From IMG/VR virus record IMGVR_UViG_3300017917_003732, positions 1-64,000 of that record: a stretch of 64,000 nt of DNA; one strand, 5' to 3'. The notes beneath the pieces were generated by a model, which was not told where the DNA came from, did not search any database, and was given only the letters and a program-made list of their open reading frames with translations. Both the position numbers and the translations under genes were made by a program. This document shows, in pieces, positions 7,039 to 15,305 of the stretch. The DNA is from a virus. Each line of letters opens with the position of its first letter. Position 1 is the stretch's first letter.

Positions 7039-7707
7039 TCAGACCCTATGCTTTTTGTCCCAAAGGCGCTCAGCCATGAGCATTAACTTCTTCATGTCAT
7101 CAAGACTTCGGTACTTGCGCTCTAACTCAACTTCCCCATAGCTCCCCTCATAATCGGCACCCTGCGAAAAGTGAATCCTCGCCTCTTGGGGTCTGTTAAG
7201 TTGCAGGGCCTCCCGAACGTTCTCGAAATCGACTGTCATTTGTGCATCATCGTATTTGTCAGAATTTCGATAAGAAGCGACAGCAGAACCAAAATCCTCG
7301 CTGAAGTCTACTTCCCACTTTGCGTTCTGGAGGCTCTTGACCTGAACTTCCAAGTCCTTCGCGGCTTCTCGAGAGGCTTTCGCAATCTCACCCTCTATTT
7401 GCTTTAGAATACGCTCCACATCGTGTGGATCTTTCCAGTCACCACGAATAGGCTTGTTCGCAATCTCACCTTCGTACTGTCCTGGAGGTCCATCACCCTT
7501 AAACCAAAAGTAAATGGAGGCCGGGATGAGAAGGTCATACTGCCCTTCGTAAGAGTACTCGACTTTATAGGCATCTTGGAATACGTCGAGTTTTTCTGGC
7601 GTCAGCCTAAAGTTTCGGACTTCCGGCCAGCTTTCACTATGCGTCATCGGAAGGCCTATACTGGCCTGAAATCTACGAACAACTCTTGATACTATAGACA
7701 GGTTCAT
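7039..7707 (-). CDS. hypothetical protein, 222 aa
   Basis: No family recognised. The N-terminus (LSIVSRVVRRFQAS) is a short amphipathic basic helix like those of other proteins here; the remainder is mixed alpha/beta with a Lys/Glu-rich helix in the middle (ERILKQIEGEIAKASREAAKDL). A strong ribosome binding site, AAGGAG, sits eight bases before the ATG. The 35-base gap upstream separates it from clpX. Confidence 0.58.
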   Translation of the reverse strand: MNLSIVSRVVRRFQASIGLPMTHSESWPEVRNFRLTPEKLDVFQDAYKVEYSYEGQYDLLIPASIYFWFKGDGPPGQYEGEIANKPIRGDWKDPHDVERILKQIEGEIAKASREAAKDLEVQVKSLQNAKWEVDFSEDFGSAVASYRNSDKYDDAQMTVDFENVREALQLNRPQEARIHFSQGADYEGSYGEVELERKYRSLDDMKKLMLMAERLWDKKHRV

Positions 7708-7742
7708 GAGAAAGCTCCTTCCCCACTAAACCTATCAAAAGA

Positions 7743-9005
7743 TCAGGCTTCGGCTTTTTGCTGCCCCCGAAGGGTGATAACGCCCTGGCCTCCCTGCACG
7801 GTCTCTTCAGTCACAAGGATGCGCTCAATATCAGCATTACTCGGGGAATCGTACGCAAAAGTCTTCAACGTCTTCTCTACGATACTCCTGAGAGCACGAG
7901 CGCCTGTGGGGCGTTTTTTAGCCTCTCTAGCGATAGCCCGGAGGGCTTCTTCCGTGAAATCTAGCACGATATGATCCATCCGAAATAAGCTCTTGACCTG
8001 CTTGACAATGCTGTTTTTAGGCTCCGTAAGAACCTGAACCATTTCGTCTTCGCTTAGCTCGACTGTCGTGGTGAGGACCGGAAGTCTTCCCATCATTTCC
8101 GGAATTACTCCAAATTCCATAATGTCGTCTTCGGTAGCCTCAAGATATGAAGTCGAAGTATCCAGCTTACGTTTTTCTGAGGAGGCGCCGAAGCCAAGAC
8201 GAACAGCCCCTTTGTTTAAGCGGCTCTCAACTATGGGCTCGATTCCAGAAAAGGACCCCGCGCAAATGAACAAAATGTTCGCAGTATCGATGGTATCGTA
8301 AGCGGTCATCATTCCCGCCTTACCGCCACGAGGGACATTAACCTTGGACCCCTCCAAAAGTTTTAGTAGGGCTTGTTGAACCCCCTCACCCGAAACGTCT
8401 CGATATCCAGCGCGTTCGCGTCCAGACCCACGAGCGATCTTGTCCACCTCGTCCAAAAAAATAATCCCCCATTGCGCCCGCTCGATATCCCCGCCTGCAT
8501 CCAGGATGAGCCCCTGAAGTAGGGTTTCCACGTCATCTCCCACATACCCGGCCTGAGTCAGTCGGGTAGCATCCCCGACGTGAAACGGGACCTGAAGCAT
8601 CCTTGCAATGGTCCTGGCTAAGTGGGTCTTGCCAGTGCCTGATGGACCGAGAAGCAAAATATTGCTCTTTTCGATTTCGACCCGCTCTGAACCGTCCTCA
8701 ATCTTGGTAGTCCGAAGCTGCCGTCGTTTGAAGTGGTTGTAGACTGCAATGGAAATGTCCACTTTGGCTTGATCCTGACCGATCACGAATTGGTCTAGGT
8801 AAGCCCGAATTTCCCGAGGTTTCCTCAGGGGCTCCTCTTTGGGTACCTCAAATCCTCCCCTTTTTGCCCCGGCTTTAATCTCACTTGCAGCCGTATCGAC
8901 GCACCTGTTGCAGATAAATGGCCCATCTTCCGGATGGGCTGCGATTATATTCTTGACTTCGTTGCGCGGACGTCCACAAAAAGAACACCTAATCGGGTTG
9001 GGCAT
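7743..9005 (-). CDS. clpX: ATP-dependent unfoldase ClpX (phage-encoded)
   Basis: 420 aa, full length for ClpX. Seen in order: zinc-binding domain with C7, C10, C32, C35; Walker A GPSGTGKT (120-127); pore-1 loop GYVG (153-156); Walker B IIFLDEVDK (181-189); GRLPV; sensor-2 region GARALRS. The ClpP-docking tripeptide is LGF (270-272) rather than the IGF of E. coli, a conservative change. The RKH loop that lines the E. coli entry pore is absent: after VNVP the phage has RGGKAGMMTAYDT. ClpX unfolds substrates and feeds ClpP; no clpP is in the window, so use of host ClpP or independent unfoldase activity is inferred. The ATG has no Shine-Dalgarno sequence but lies five bases after GGTG-TAAGAT. Confidence 0.95.
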   Translation of the reverse strand: MPNPIRCSFCGRPRNEVKNIIAAHPEDGPFICNRCVDTAASEIKAGAKRGGFEVPKEEPLRKPREIRAYLDQFVIGQDQAKVDISIAVYNHFKRRQLRTTKIEDGSERVEIEKSNILLLGPSGTGKTHLARTIARMLQVPFHVGDATRLTQAGYVGDDVETLLQGLILDAGGDIERAQWGIIFLDEVDKIARGSGRERAGYRDVSGEGVQQALLKLLEGSKVNVPRGGKAGMMTAYDTIDTANILFICAGSFSGIEPIVESRLNKGAVRLGFGASSEKRKLDTSTSYLEATEDDIMEFGVIPEMMGRLPVLTTTVELSEDEMVQVLTEPKNSIVKQVKSLFRMDHIVLDFTEEALRAIAREAKKRPTGARALRSIVEKTLKTFAYDSPSNADIERILVTEETVQGGQGVITLRGQQKAEA

Positions 9006-9010
9006 GATCG

Positions 9011-9020
9011 ATCTTACACC
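9011..9020 (-). promoter_or_regulatory. GGTG-TAnnnT element upstream of clpX
   Basis: Minus strand GGTG TAAGAT, then CGATC, then ATG of clpX. A -10-like hexamer this close would place the transcription start at or next to the A of the ATG. The rest of the roughly 110-base gap to the next gene (9021-9116) shows nothing I can name. Confidence 0.55.
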
Positions 9021-9116
9021 GAAAGGCTGAAAAACTAAAGGACTTTTGAGGGTCCAGGATTCTTCGGAGGTGCAGGGCTGGGTTTACACTGATTCGCACT
9101 CGGGCTCTGGGACCCC

Positions 9117-9374
9117 TTAGAACCGAAATCTCTTCATCATCTCACGAAGTTGGTTGGTTGCAGCACGAGCGTCGCCGATCTTGTCCAGGGCCTTCATGCA
9201 CTGACGGTAAAGGGGCTGTAGGTCCGCCGGGATCGCTTCCATCTTGTCAAGGCCGAACTTGAACGAGTGTAGAGCCAAGTAGGCTTTGACAACTGCCTCA
9301 TCTGCCTCAGCGGGCTTACCTACTACCTGACTAAAATCCATCGCCGTCTTAGTGCGTTCATAGTCGTAACTCAT
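9117..9374 (-). CDS. hypothetical helical protein, 85 aa
   Basis: Predicted all-helical (EAVVKAYLALHSFKFGLDKM; KALDKIGDARAATNQLREMMKRF). The start is set at ATG 9374, five bases after GAGGTG; the GTG two codons earlier forms part of that ribosome binding site and of the upstream gene's end. It directly follows the nitrilase gene (two bases between stop and ATG), so the two are probably co-translated. No family recognised. Confidence 0.55.
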   Translation of the reverse strand: MSYDYERTKTAMDFSQVVGKPAEADEAVVKAYLALHSFKFGLDKMEAIPADLQPLYRQCMKALDKIGDARAATNQLREMMKRFRF

Positions 9375-9376
9375 TT

Positions 9377-10132
9377 TCACACCTCAGCGTATACGATACA
9401 ATCTTGACTCCAAACCAAGCCCTCACACAGGACAGCACCCTCTTGAGTGATAACACAGACCCCACCCTCACCGAAGTCATTGGGACCCTCTTGCCCGTAA
9501 CGGTTCGAGACGATGAGTCCAGTCCGGTTCTCGGACACAAAGTCCATCCAAGAGACTGCTGGGAACCCTCCGTCGCCCCAATTTGTGGATAAACACACTA
9601 TATCTGCATCACCGGGGGAATAAAATTCTCGCCATTTGTCATCACGCTTATCCCGGACATCACGACAAATAAGCATGCCAATACGAGGACCAAACTGACT
9701 GTGAATCACTGGTGGGTTGGAAATCCCAGGCTTACACCAGAGAAAATCCGAACCCCATCGATTGACTTTCGCATAAGACGCATAAAACCCACTAGGTTCT
9801 ATATATAACTGGGAATTATGAAGTTGCTTCGTGCCCAAATCGATTTCTACGTAACCAAATACTATGGCAATTTCGAGCTTTTGGCAAAGAGAGTAGAAAA
9901 CTGCCATCGAGGAACTTGGATGCTTTCTGGGGTCCTCGAGCCAGGTGTAGCTCTCAGCAAGTAGGGACGCCTCCCGAGAGGACATGAAGCTATATCCTGT
10001 AGTGCATAGCTCGGGCAACACTACAAGTTTAGCCCCGTTTTGTGCCGCCTCCATAACCAGCCGAGCTAGCCTCTGAAGATTCCCTAATTTATCCTTGAAA
10101 GTTGGACAAAACTGAACGGTTGCAACTCGCAT
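9377..10132 (-). CDS. nitrilase-superfamily carbon-nitrogen hydrolase
   Basis: 251 aa, one complete nitrilase domain. The catalytic triad is intact: E41 in LPELCTTGY, K122 in YAKVNRW, C156 in LICRDVRD. Members cleave C-N bonds of amides or carbamoyl groups (for example N-carbamoylputrescine, omega-amides, or glutamine as the glutaminase part of NAD synthetase). The substrate cannot be read from the sequence; the stand-alone domain and length fit small amidases better than NAD synthetase, which would carry a second domain. GGGAG lies seven bases before the ATG. An uncommon phage gene, lying between an unknown zinc-motif protein and a small helical protein. Confidence 0.82.
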   Translation of the reverse strand: MRVATVQFCPTFKDKLGNLQRLARLVMEAAQNGAKLVVLPELCTTGYSFMSSREASLLAESYTWLEDPRKHPSSSMAVFYSLCQKLEIAIVFGYVEIDLGTKQLHNSQLYIEPSGFYASYAKVNRWGSDFLWCKPGISNPPVIHSQFGPRIGMLICRDVRDKRDDKWREFYSPGDADIVCLSTNWGDGGFPAVSWMDFVSENRTGLIVSNRYGQEGPNDFGEGGVCVITQEGAVLCEGLVWSQDCIVYAEV

Positions 10133-10177
10133 ATGAGTACTCCCACAGGTGAAAGTTCAGAGGCTTACTCTGTGAGA

Positions 10178-11935
10178 TCACCGAAATGTGGACTTGAGTT
10201 TCGCCATGAGACGACTATGCAACTTCTCCCACATGGAATCTTGAACTTCCTTTATCCGTGCCTTACGTACAAGTTGCGTCTTTATATTGCTCATACGTCC
10301 TGGGCTAAGAGAGTTCAGGTGCCCGGACTCCCATTGGGTGAGGATATCCGAACAGAAGCTGTTTTCGAACTCATTCAAAGCCGAGTAGAGCTTGTAGACA
10401 CGCTCCACATCAAATTCAAGCTGCTCACTCATGGCCTCAAAGACGCGTTGATTTCCAGTTCTCTTGACTAGCTCCGCAAGGTCCTTCACTTTTTTCTGAA
10501 CGATTTCTAGAACCTTTGGGTCTTTGGCCTCAACCCTCTTAGCAAAATCCGTGATGGCATCATCACCCATTATATCTACATCGAGGACCCCATCATCTCC
10601 AGCTGTAAGGAGCGCAACCTTGATTCCAGCCAAGTCCTTGATTGAACCACCTACGTTATAGGTTTTCTCTAAAGAAGCGGATACCAAGTCGATAACGTTC
10701 CGGCCACGATTTATGGCACGAACGAACTCTATCGTCTTCCAGGCATTGCGCTCCACAACACTGTCAGAGCTTGCAAGGTTGGGATAGAAACTCAAGGACA
10801 GAATTTTCGCAACTGCCCCCGATTGCCGTTGAATCTTGTCAATAAATTCTGGGTCCTCTACGGTCTCTCGCACCTGACGCAACTGATCATCGAAGGTTTT
10901 TCGGACCCCTTCAAGCCCCTGATCAATCATGAAGTTCAGGTGTTCATACTGAGTCGTAGCATCCAGCTCATAACGATAGTCACTTAAGACCATGGCCTTA
11001 CCCTGGTCACACTTCTTCGCTACTTTTTCGATCAGCTGTACCTTGCCCTGTGCAATAGAATCCCAGCCACGGGAAATAACATCGTTTGGCAGACCGGCGT
11101 CGAACAAACGGCTAATTCCCGATAGTAGAGTTTCGAGAGCTGCAAGCTTAACTTCCGGCTTTCGCTTCGCCATTACTACTGTGGTCAACGCACTAAGTCC
11201 ATATCCATCAAACTTTTGTGCCTTACGGGTCTTTTCCATAAAGCTTTGGACTGGCTTAATGAATTTTAACACGGATTCCGCAGCAGAAATCGCCGGGTCC
11301 TTCAAGCTCAAGTGGTTCCCCACAACGACGATACTGTTTACAGACTCGGCATACTCCCTAAGGTCAAAGTCTTTTGCCCCTTTAGTAATGAGTCCAAGCC
11401 TCCGCCGAATTTGATGCTCGACGTCATAAACCTTGGTCCCCGCTACTAGCTCCTCTTCCGAGGCTTCCCCCTTCTCCTTTTTTTTCAGCAAGTTGAGTTG
11501 AGAGGTCAAAAGCTTCTTGAGCGCCTCAGGGGCCTCGTACCCGCTGATCACCAAGTAATTATGAATACACTCGCATCCGACGATTAGGCGGTTTCCAGCT
11601 ACGCGATTTTTTATTGGGAAACAGAATTTGATCGGGTTTTTCCCGCAGAGCTGACAGACCTCGCGAGAAATATAGGGAAGCCCATCCCTATCCCATTCCT
11701 TGATCGCTTCATCTATGTCTTGAGACGACGAATTCTGTAGCAAAGTTTCACGAATTTTTGGCCAATACGGACCGCTTCGAGGGTTCTTTTCTCGCTTTAG
11801 GGCTTCTTCAATGTCTTCGAGTCCTTCTTCAATTTCACTCACCTCATCCATCGAGGGACTGATTTTGATGTCGTCGGAGAGAGAAGCTGTCAGGTGCCCG
11901 AATCGTTTACCGCAAGCCGCAAGCAACAAAAACAT
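10178..11935 (-). CDS. hypothetical zinc-motif helical protein, 585 aa
   Basis: An acidic helical N-terminus is followed by a cysteine module at about residues 94-123: C94-x2-C97-GKNPIKF, then VGC121-x-C123-IHNYL. This CxxCGK...F.I.N......VGxEC(I/V)xxYL arrangement occurs in many uncharacterised phage and bacterial proteins and probably binds zinc. The remaining 450 residues are helical with Lys/Glu-rich stretches and no recognisable catalytic motif. GGGAG is eight bases before the ATG. The 90-base upstream gap contains two small inverted repeats. Confidence 0.62.
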   Translation of the reverse strand: MFLLLAACGKRFGHLTASLSDDIKISPSMDEVSEIEEGLEDIEEALKREKNPRSGPYWPKIRETLLQNSSSQDIDEAIKEWDRDGLPYISREVCQLCGKNPIKFCFPIKNRVAGNRLIVGCECIHNYLVISGYEAPEALKKLLTSQLNLLKKKEKGEASEEELVAGTKVYDVEHQIRRRLGLITKGAKDFDLREYAESVNSIVVVGNHLSLKDPAISAAESVLKFIKPVQSFMEKTRKAQKFDGYGLSALTTVVMAKRKPEVKLAALETLLSGISRLFDAGLPNDVISRGWDSIAQGKVQLIEKVAKKCDQGKAMVLSDYRYELDATTQYEHLNFMIDQGLEGVRKTFDDQLRQVRETVEDPEFIDKIQRQSGAVAKILSLSFYPNLASSDSVVERNAWKTIEFVRAINRGRNVIDLVSASLEKTYNVGGSIKDLAGIKVALLTAGDDGVLDVDIMGDDAITDFAKRVEAKDPKVLEIVQKKVKDLAELVKRTGNQRVFEAMSEQLEFDVERVYKLYSALNEFENSFCSDILTQWESGHLNSLSPGRMSNIKTQLVRKARIKEVQDSMWEKLHSRLMAKLKSTFR

Positions 11936-11964
11936 GGGGAAGTCTCCCTTGGCGCCATAGTCGT

Positions 11965-12019
11965 CTCCCTGCGAGGGAGCTATTCACCAAGGTAAGATGA
12001 TAGAAACCTTCTCAAGGTT
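11965..12019. repeat. two short inverted repeats in an intergenic gap
   Basis: The 90-base gap between two minus-strand genes holds CTCCCT-GCG-AGGGAG (11965-11979) and AACCTT-CTC-AAGGTT (12005-12019). On the minus strand the second is followed by TCTATC, a weak T-run, so it might be a poor terminator for the gene ending at 12026; the first lies in the leader of the 585-aa gene. Functions are inferred only. Confidence 0.35.
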
Positions 12020-12025
12020 ACATTA

Positions 12026-12370
12026 CTACTCGAACTGGGACTTCCAATGAGGGTCCCCAGGACCTCGGTAGATTTGATGCTCTTTGGAGGCGGTTAAAAG
12101 AGTACTAACAGGAACTTTGCCGATACGACCCTTTAGCTTGGCTGACCCATCGGGGAAAATGACAGCCCTTCCAGACAAAGACAACTCGACCAAAATCTTG
12201 GAGGGGTCTTCGAGTATGCGAAACCTCTGAAATTCAAACGCACCTACCGTTACCCGGTCCAAACACTCGATTTTTTTGAATGTACAACCAACAGAAAAAG
12301 CAGCCCTAACTACCTCTCCGGTCACTTTTCGCGAAGTATCGCCAAAGGTTTCAACTGCAAAGTACTTCAT
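12026..12370 (-). CDS. hypothetical protein, 114 aa
   Basis: Beta-rich sequence (KILVELSLSGRAVIFPDGSAKLKG) without a recognised family. Its ATG overlaps the DHFR stop (ATGA), so it is translated with the nucleotide-metabolism genes; whether it acts with them is unknown. Confidence 0.5.
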   Translation of the reverse strand: MKYFAVETFGDTSRKVTGEVVRAAFSVGCTFKKIECLDRVTVGAFEFQRFRILEDPSKILVELSLSGRAVIFPDGSAKLKGRIGKVPVSTLLTASKEHQIYRGPGDPHWKSQFE

Positions 12371-12912
12371 AGGCGCTGATACTTACAGTGAGTCAGGGTA
12401 GAGTCTACCGGGTTCGTCACACTCTCGACAATCTCAAACATCCCATCAAAATTATAGGTGAACGACCTGAAGTGCAGTACATTCTTCTGCCCGGTGGGGG
12501 TTACCCAATCTTTCACAAGTGTGAGATCGATTTCGCCTACAAGAGGCACAGCGAGTTCATAAACTTCGGCCCCTCCAATGACCCACACGTCCTTCCCGGA
12601 CCAGGTTAACCCCTCCCCCGACCCGTTCACCCAAGTACTGTCGTTTGCTATCTCAATAGCCTGCTCCAACGAGTTGGCAGTCTTCACGTCAGGTTGTGTG
12701 GTCCGGCTAAGAACTACGGTTCTCCTTCCAGGGAGAAATCTTCTCCCCATCGACTCCCATGTCTTTCTCCCCATGATTAGGGTACCGCCCATCGTTGTCT
12801 TTTTGAATCGTTTCATGTCCTCAGACTTACGCCATGGGATTTGACCACTTACCGCTATCACACCCTCAGGATTGACAGCAACAATCAGTTTAGGTGAAGA
12901 ATTACTCAGCAT
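12367..12912 (-). CDS. folA: dihydrofolate reductase
   Basis: 181 aa, slightly longer than chromosomal DHFR (about 160). Visible family features: IVAVNPEGVIAVSGQIPW (N-terminal strand and Trp27), the active-site acid D32 in KSEDMKRFKK, MGRKTWESMG, VVLSR, and VIGGAEVY, the NADPH-binding Gly-Gly turn. It reduces dihydrofolate to tetrahydrofolate with NADPH, regenerating the cofactor oxidised by the adjacent thymidylate synthase. AAGGAG lies ten bases before the ATG. It follows thyA by 20 bases and overlaps the next gene by four, so thyA-folA form an operon. Confidence 0.93.
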   Translation of the reverse strand: MLSNSSPKLIVAVNPEGVIAVSGQIPWRKSEDMKRFKKTTMGGTLIMGRKTWESMGRRFLPGRRTVVLSRTTQPDVKTANSLEQAIEIANDSTWVNGSGEGLTWSGKDVWVIGGAEVYELAVPLVGEIDLTLVKDWVTPTGQKNVLHFRSFTYNFDGMFEIVESVTNPVDSTLTHCKYQRL

Positions 12913-12932
12913 CTAATAGGCTCCTTAGGAAG

Positions 12933-14120
12933 TTATACCGCCACTTTGAACGGAATGTTTGGGTGCGGATCATAACCCTGAAGAATAAAGTGGCTCATAA
13001 CTTCATCGGTCGTAACTTTGGGGTCCATCAAAGCCTCTATATCCTTTAGGTCTTTGATGGCTGGATCAATGATTAGCTCGGGGAGCTTTCGGGTCTCCCG
13101 TTGGACCTGTTGCCGAAGACCAGGGACATGATCAAACTCATTCTTAGTCCCATCGGGTTTGGCTGTGTAAATGTGCGCATCAATAAGAGTGTGTCCGAAT
13201 AGCCCAACTTCGATCCCACTCATGTGAGCAAAGAGGTGGAGTAAAAAGGAGTACCCGGCTAGGTTATAGGGTACCCCAAGGGCGACGTCCGCACTCCTTT
13301 GAGTCAAGTGGAGACAGAGCTTTTTGACGGCTTTTTTGGGCATATCCCCACGAATCTTGCGGAATTCCTCCTCCAAGTACTTAATGGGTCTCCTAACCTC
13401 CAAGGCTTCGACGGTTGACCCATCAGGCATCTCCTCTGGCTGGGGTCCGTATTTCATTAGAGCCTTCTCATAGGCTTCAGTCTCAGATTTAGCCCAGACC
13501 ACCCCGAGGCGCTCCGTTCCGCAATGGCAGGAAGCCACTGCCTCCCAGGGATCCTTTCCGTAGTCAGACTCTTCCACCTGAACGTTGAAGACGAACATAC
13601 AGTGACAGGGCGGGAGCTTCGAGTTCTGTGCATTCCCAGGCGCCCAAGCAGAGACTACCAGTCGTCGGCTCATAGGGTTTTGACGAAGCTCCTCCAAAAC
13701 CCAACGAATCTGGTCATTAAACACGCCTAGCTTCACCGGAATTAACTTCTCGTCACCTCCGTACACCCCAGTCAATTCATCTCTAAGATGTGCTAGATTC
13801 GTATCTGCATGGATCGGGAAGTGCCTCCAGAAGTTTCCGTAAGCGCTTGGGACTTTTCCGTTTTCATCCGCCCAGGGGTCCCAAAATCTACAATTATGCC
13901 GCCTGAGAATGGAAATATCTGTTTGCCCCGACAAAAACCACAGGGTTTCAATAACAATGTTTTTCCACGAAATAGCCTTCGTGGTGAGGAGTGGGAAACC
14001 CTCTCTTAGGTCGTGCTCGTAATAATAGCCAAAAGTGGAGAGGGTATCAACCCCAGTCCTATTCTCTTTTCGCGTTCCCGTCTCAAGTACGTGCCTTACC
14101 AATTCAAGATACTGTATCAT
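12933..14120 (-). CDS. thyA: thymidylate synthase with a roughly 85-residue insertion after the catalytic loop
   Basis: 395 aa against about 264 for E. coli ThyA. Core motifs: ENRTGVDTLSTFG, FPLLTTK, WFLSGQTDI, the dUMP-phosphate Arg in RRLVVSAW, catalytic C172 in LPPCHCMF, QRSADVALGVPYNLA (275-288) and DAHIY. In other ThyA proteins about ten residues separate PPCH..FQFYV from QRSAD; here about 90 do (roughly 183-270), including SCHCGTERLG and a helical basic stretch. A smaller insertion follows FWRHFP. The reading frame is continuous, so this is peptide rather than an intron. It makes dTMP from dUMP and methylene-tetrahydrofolate. GAGAGG precedes the ATG. Confidence 0.94.
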   Translation of the reverse strand: MIQYLELVRHVLETGTRKENRTGVDTLSTFGYYYEHDLREGFPLLTTKAISWKNIVIETLWFLSGQTDISILRRHNCRFWDPWADENGKVPSAYGNFWRHFPIHADTNLAHLRDELTGVYGGDEKLIPVKLGVFNDQIRWVLEELRQNPMSRRLVVSAWAPGNAQNSKLPPCHCMFVFNVQVEESDYGKDPWEAVASCHCGTERLGVVWAKSETEAYEKALMKYGPQPEEMPDGSTVEALEVRRPIKYLEEEFRKIRGDMPKKAVKKLCLHLTQRSADVALGVPYNLAGYSFLLHLFAHMSGIEVGLFGHTLIDAHIYTAKPDGTKNEFDHVPGLRQQVQRETRKLPELIIDPAIKDLKDIEALMDPKVTTDEVMSHFILQGYDPHPNIPFKVAV

Positions 14121-14199
14121 ACAGGGCCCTCTCGATTAAAACGGGTGGGAATCTCGGTTTGATTTACGGAGAATACCCCCGGAAAGTTATCAATTGACA

Positions 14200-14745
14200 T
14201 TAGGAGACCCTCTCCAGAACTTGATCCCAAGAAAAGACCCTAAGATGGTCGAGCCCAAGGGTTCTGGTATTAGGGGTGTGCCAGAGCATCGAACACTTAT
14301 CTGGGTTCTCCGCAGCCCAGGAAGAGACATAATTCGGGTTATCGTCTAAGAAGTAATCACCTCGGACTAGGTACTTAGCCGATGTGTAGATGATCTGTCC
14401 TCGAGAAAAACCAAAGTCCCTTTTCAGACTATTGCTTCTTTCATATACCCATGAAGGACTAGGGTACGGATTGGTGACCGCAATTACTTCAGCGTGCCTT
14501 CTGATTTGATCAAGAGCTACTACTGCTTCGGGGAACGGTCGAAGAGCGGAGCAGAATCCAGGCGCATTCATGTACTCAAAGACTTGAGTCCTCTCCTCCT
14601 CACCGAGAACAGAAAAGAGATCCCAAACCTTGATTTCTTCGATTTGATGCCGACGCCCAGTCACTTTCGCCATTAAGGCTAAGACTGGATCATGTAGGTC
14701 ATACAAAACTTCGTCAACATCCACCAAAAAATAGGGCTTTAGCAT
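14200..14745 (-). CDS. HAD-family 5'-nucleotidase (NT5C/deoxyribonucleotidase-like)
   Basis: 181 aa. HAD motifs are all present: nucleophile and acid D9 and D11 in FLVDVDEVL, T91 in AVTNPY (motif II), K124 in SAKYL (motif III), and D134/D135 in YFLDDNP (motif IV). The small helical cap and length match the 5'(3')-deoxyribonucleotidase group common in phages, which dephosphorylates (d)NMPs. Next to thymidylate synthase and DHFR it probably adjusts nucleotide pools, perhaps by removing dUMP or host nucleotides; substrate is inferred. The ATG has no Shine-Dalgarno sequence and lies five bases after GGTG-TACTAT. Confidence 0.8.
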   Translation of the reverse strand: MLKPYFLVDVDEVLYDLHDPVLALMAKVTGRRHQIEEIKVWDLFSVLGEEERTQVFEYMNAPGFCSALRPFPEAVVALDQIRRHAEVIAVTNPYPSPSWVYERSNSLKRDFGFSRGQIIYTSAKYLVRGDYFLDDNPNYVSSWAAENPDKCSMLWHTPNTRTLGLDHLRVFSWDQVLERVS

Positions 14746-14750
14746 GCCCT

Positions 14751-14760
14751 ATAGTACACC
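14751..14760 (-). promoter_or_regulatory. GGTG-TAnnnT element upstream of the nucleotidase gene
   Basis: Minus strand GGTG TACTAT, AGGGC, ATG. Same geometry as at clpX. It would also drive thyA and folA if no terminator intervenes; none is seen between them. Confidence 0.5.
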
Positions 14761-14779
14761 GAGCTGATCCTAAACGGTC

Positions 14780-15025
14780 CTACACAGTCTTTTTTGTATA
14801 ACCTTGAAGATACCCCTTTTCCTTCAATTCACCTGAGGTCATTCGCCTAATAACGCCCTCATCCACAAGTCGCTCTAAGGCGTTTTCAGCCTCAACCAAA
14901 GAACAATGCAGGTGGAGAGCAACGGGACCGACCAAAACCGCCTTTGGCTCAAGGAAGAAGGTGCGGACTAGGTCCTCTCTCTTCTGCTCCCACGAGGGTT
15001 TCTTCTTGGGGTTGCGCCAGTCCAT
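14780..15025 (-). CDS. winged-helix-like protein, 81 aa
   Basis: Residues 20-65 have a helix-turn-helix rhythm (VGPVALHLHCSLVEAENALERLVDEGVIRRM), with the AExxLxxLVxxGxI pattern of winged-helix recognition helix and wing. The start is set at ATG 15025, with GGAG seven bases before it; a TTG at 15055 would lengthen it by ten residues. The gene overlaps the preceding one by 77 bases, unusual here. It may be a small DNA-binding regulator; targets unknown. Confidence 0.5.
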   Translation of the reverse strand: MDWRNPKKKPSWEQKREDLVRTFFLEPKAVLVGPVALHLHCSLVEAENALERLVDEGVIRRMTSGELKEKGYLQGYTKKTV

Positions 15026-15305
15026 GTGCCTGCTCCATGAAAGAGGTATAACCAAGAGACATGAGCTCGGGAGAGGATCCTCCCAATAGCGCCGAGGTAA
15101 TCTCCGGGTCTGGAGTTATGGCCTCCAAGCCATCCAACTGATGTACCTCCAAAATCTCAACATTTTCGGTCCTTAAAAATCCCAAGAACTCTTCAAGGTT
15201 GGGTACCGTAGCATTAAACACATCAATGCCCGCACCCAGTACCACAAAACACGACGGGATAAGTACCTCTTCAGAGGACCGAACCTTGAAAGAATAATAG
15301 GGCAT
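14949..15305 (-). CDS. hypothetical protein, 118 aa
   Basis: An N-terminal beta-rich half (YYSFKVRSSEEVLIPSCFVV) is followed by a flexible acidic C-terminal part, which is the stretch overlapping the next gene. The start ATG overlaps the preceding stop as TGATG. No family recognised. Because the C-terminal third has low sequence constraint, the exact extent matters less than the coupling to the preceding gene. Confidence 0.48.
   Translation of the reverse strand: MPYYSFKVRSSEEVLIPSCFVVLGAGIDVFNATVPNLEEFLGFLRTENVEILEVHQLDGLEAITPDPEITSALLGGSSPELMSLGYTSFMEQAHGLAQPQEETLVGAEERGPSPHLLP

Noticed and set aside
12933-14120. Group I intron or intein in thyA
   Set aside because: The extra sequence is continuous in frame and lacks intein ends (no Cys/Ser start with His-Asn finish) and shows no intron-like stop codons.
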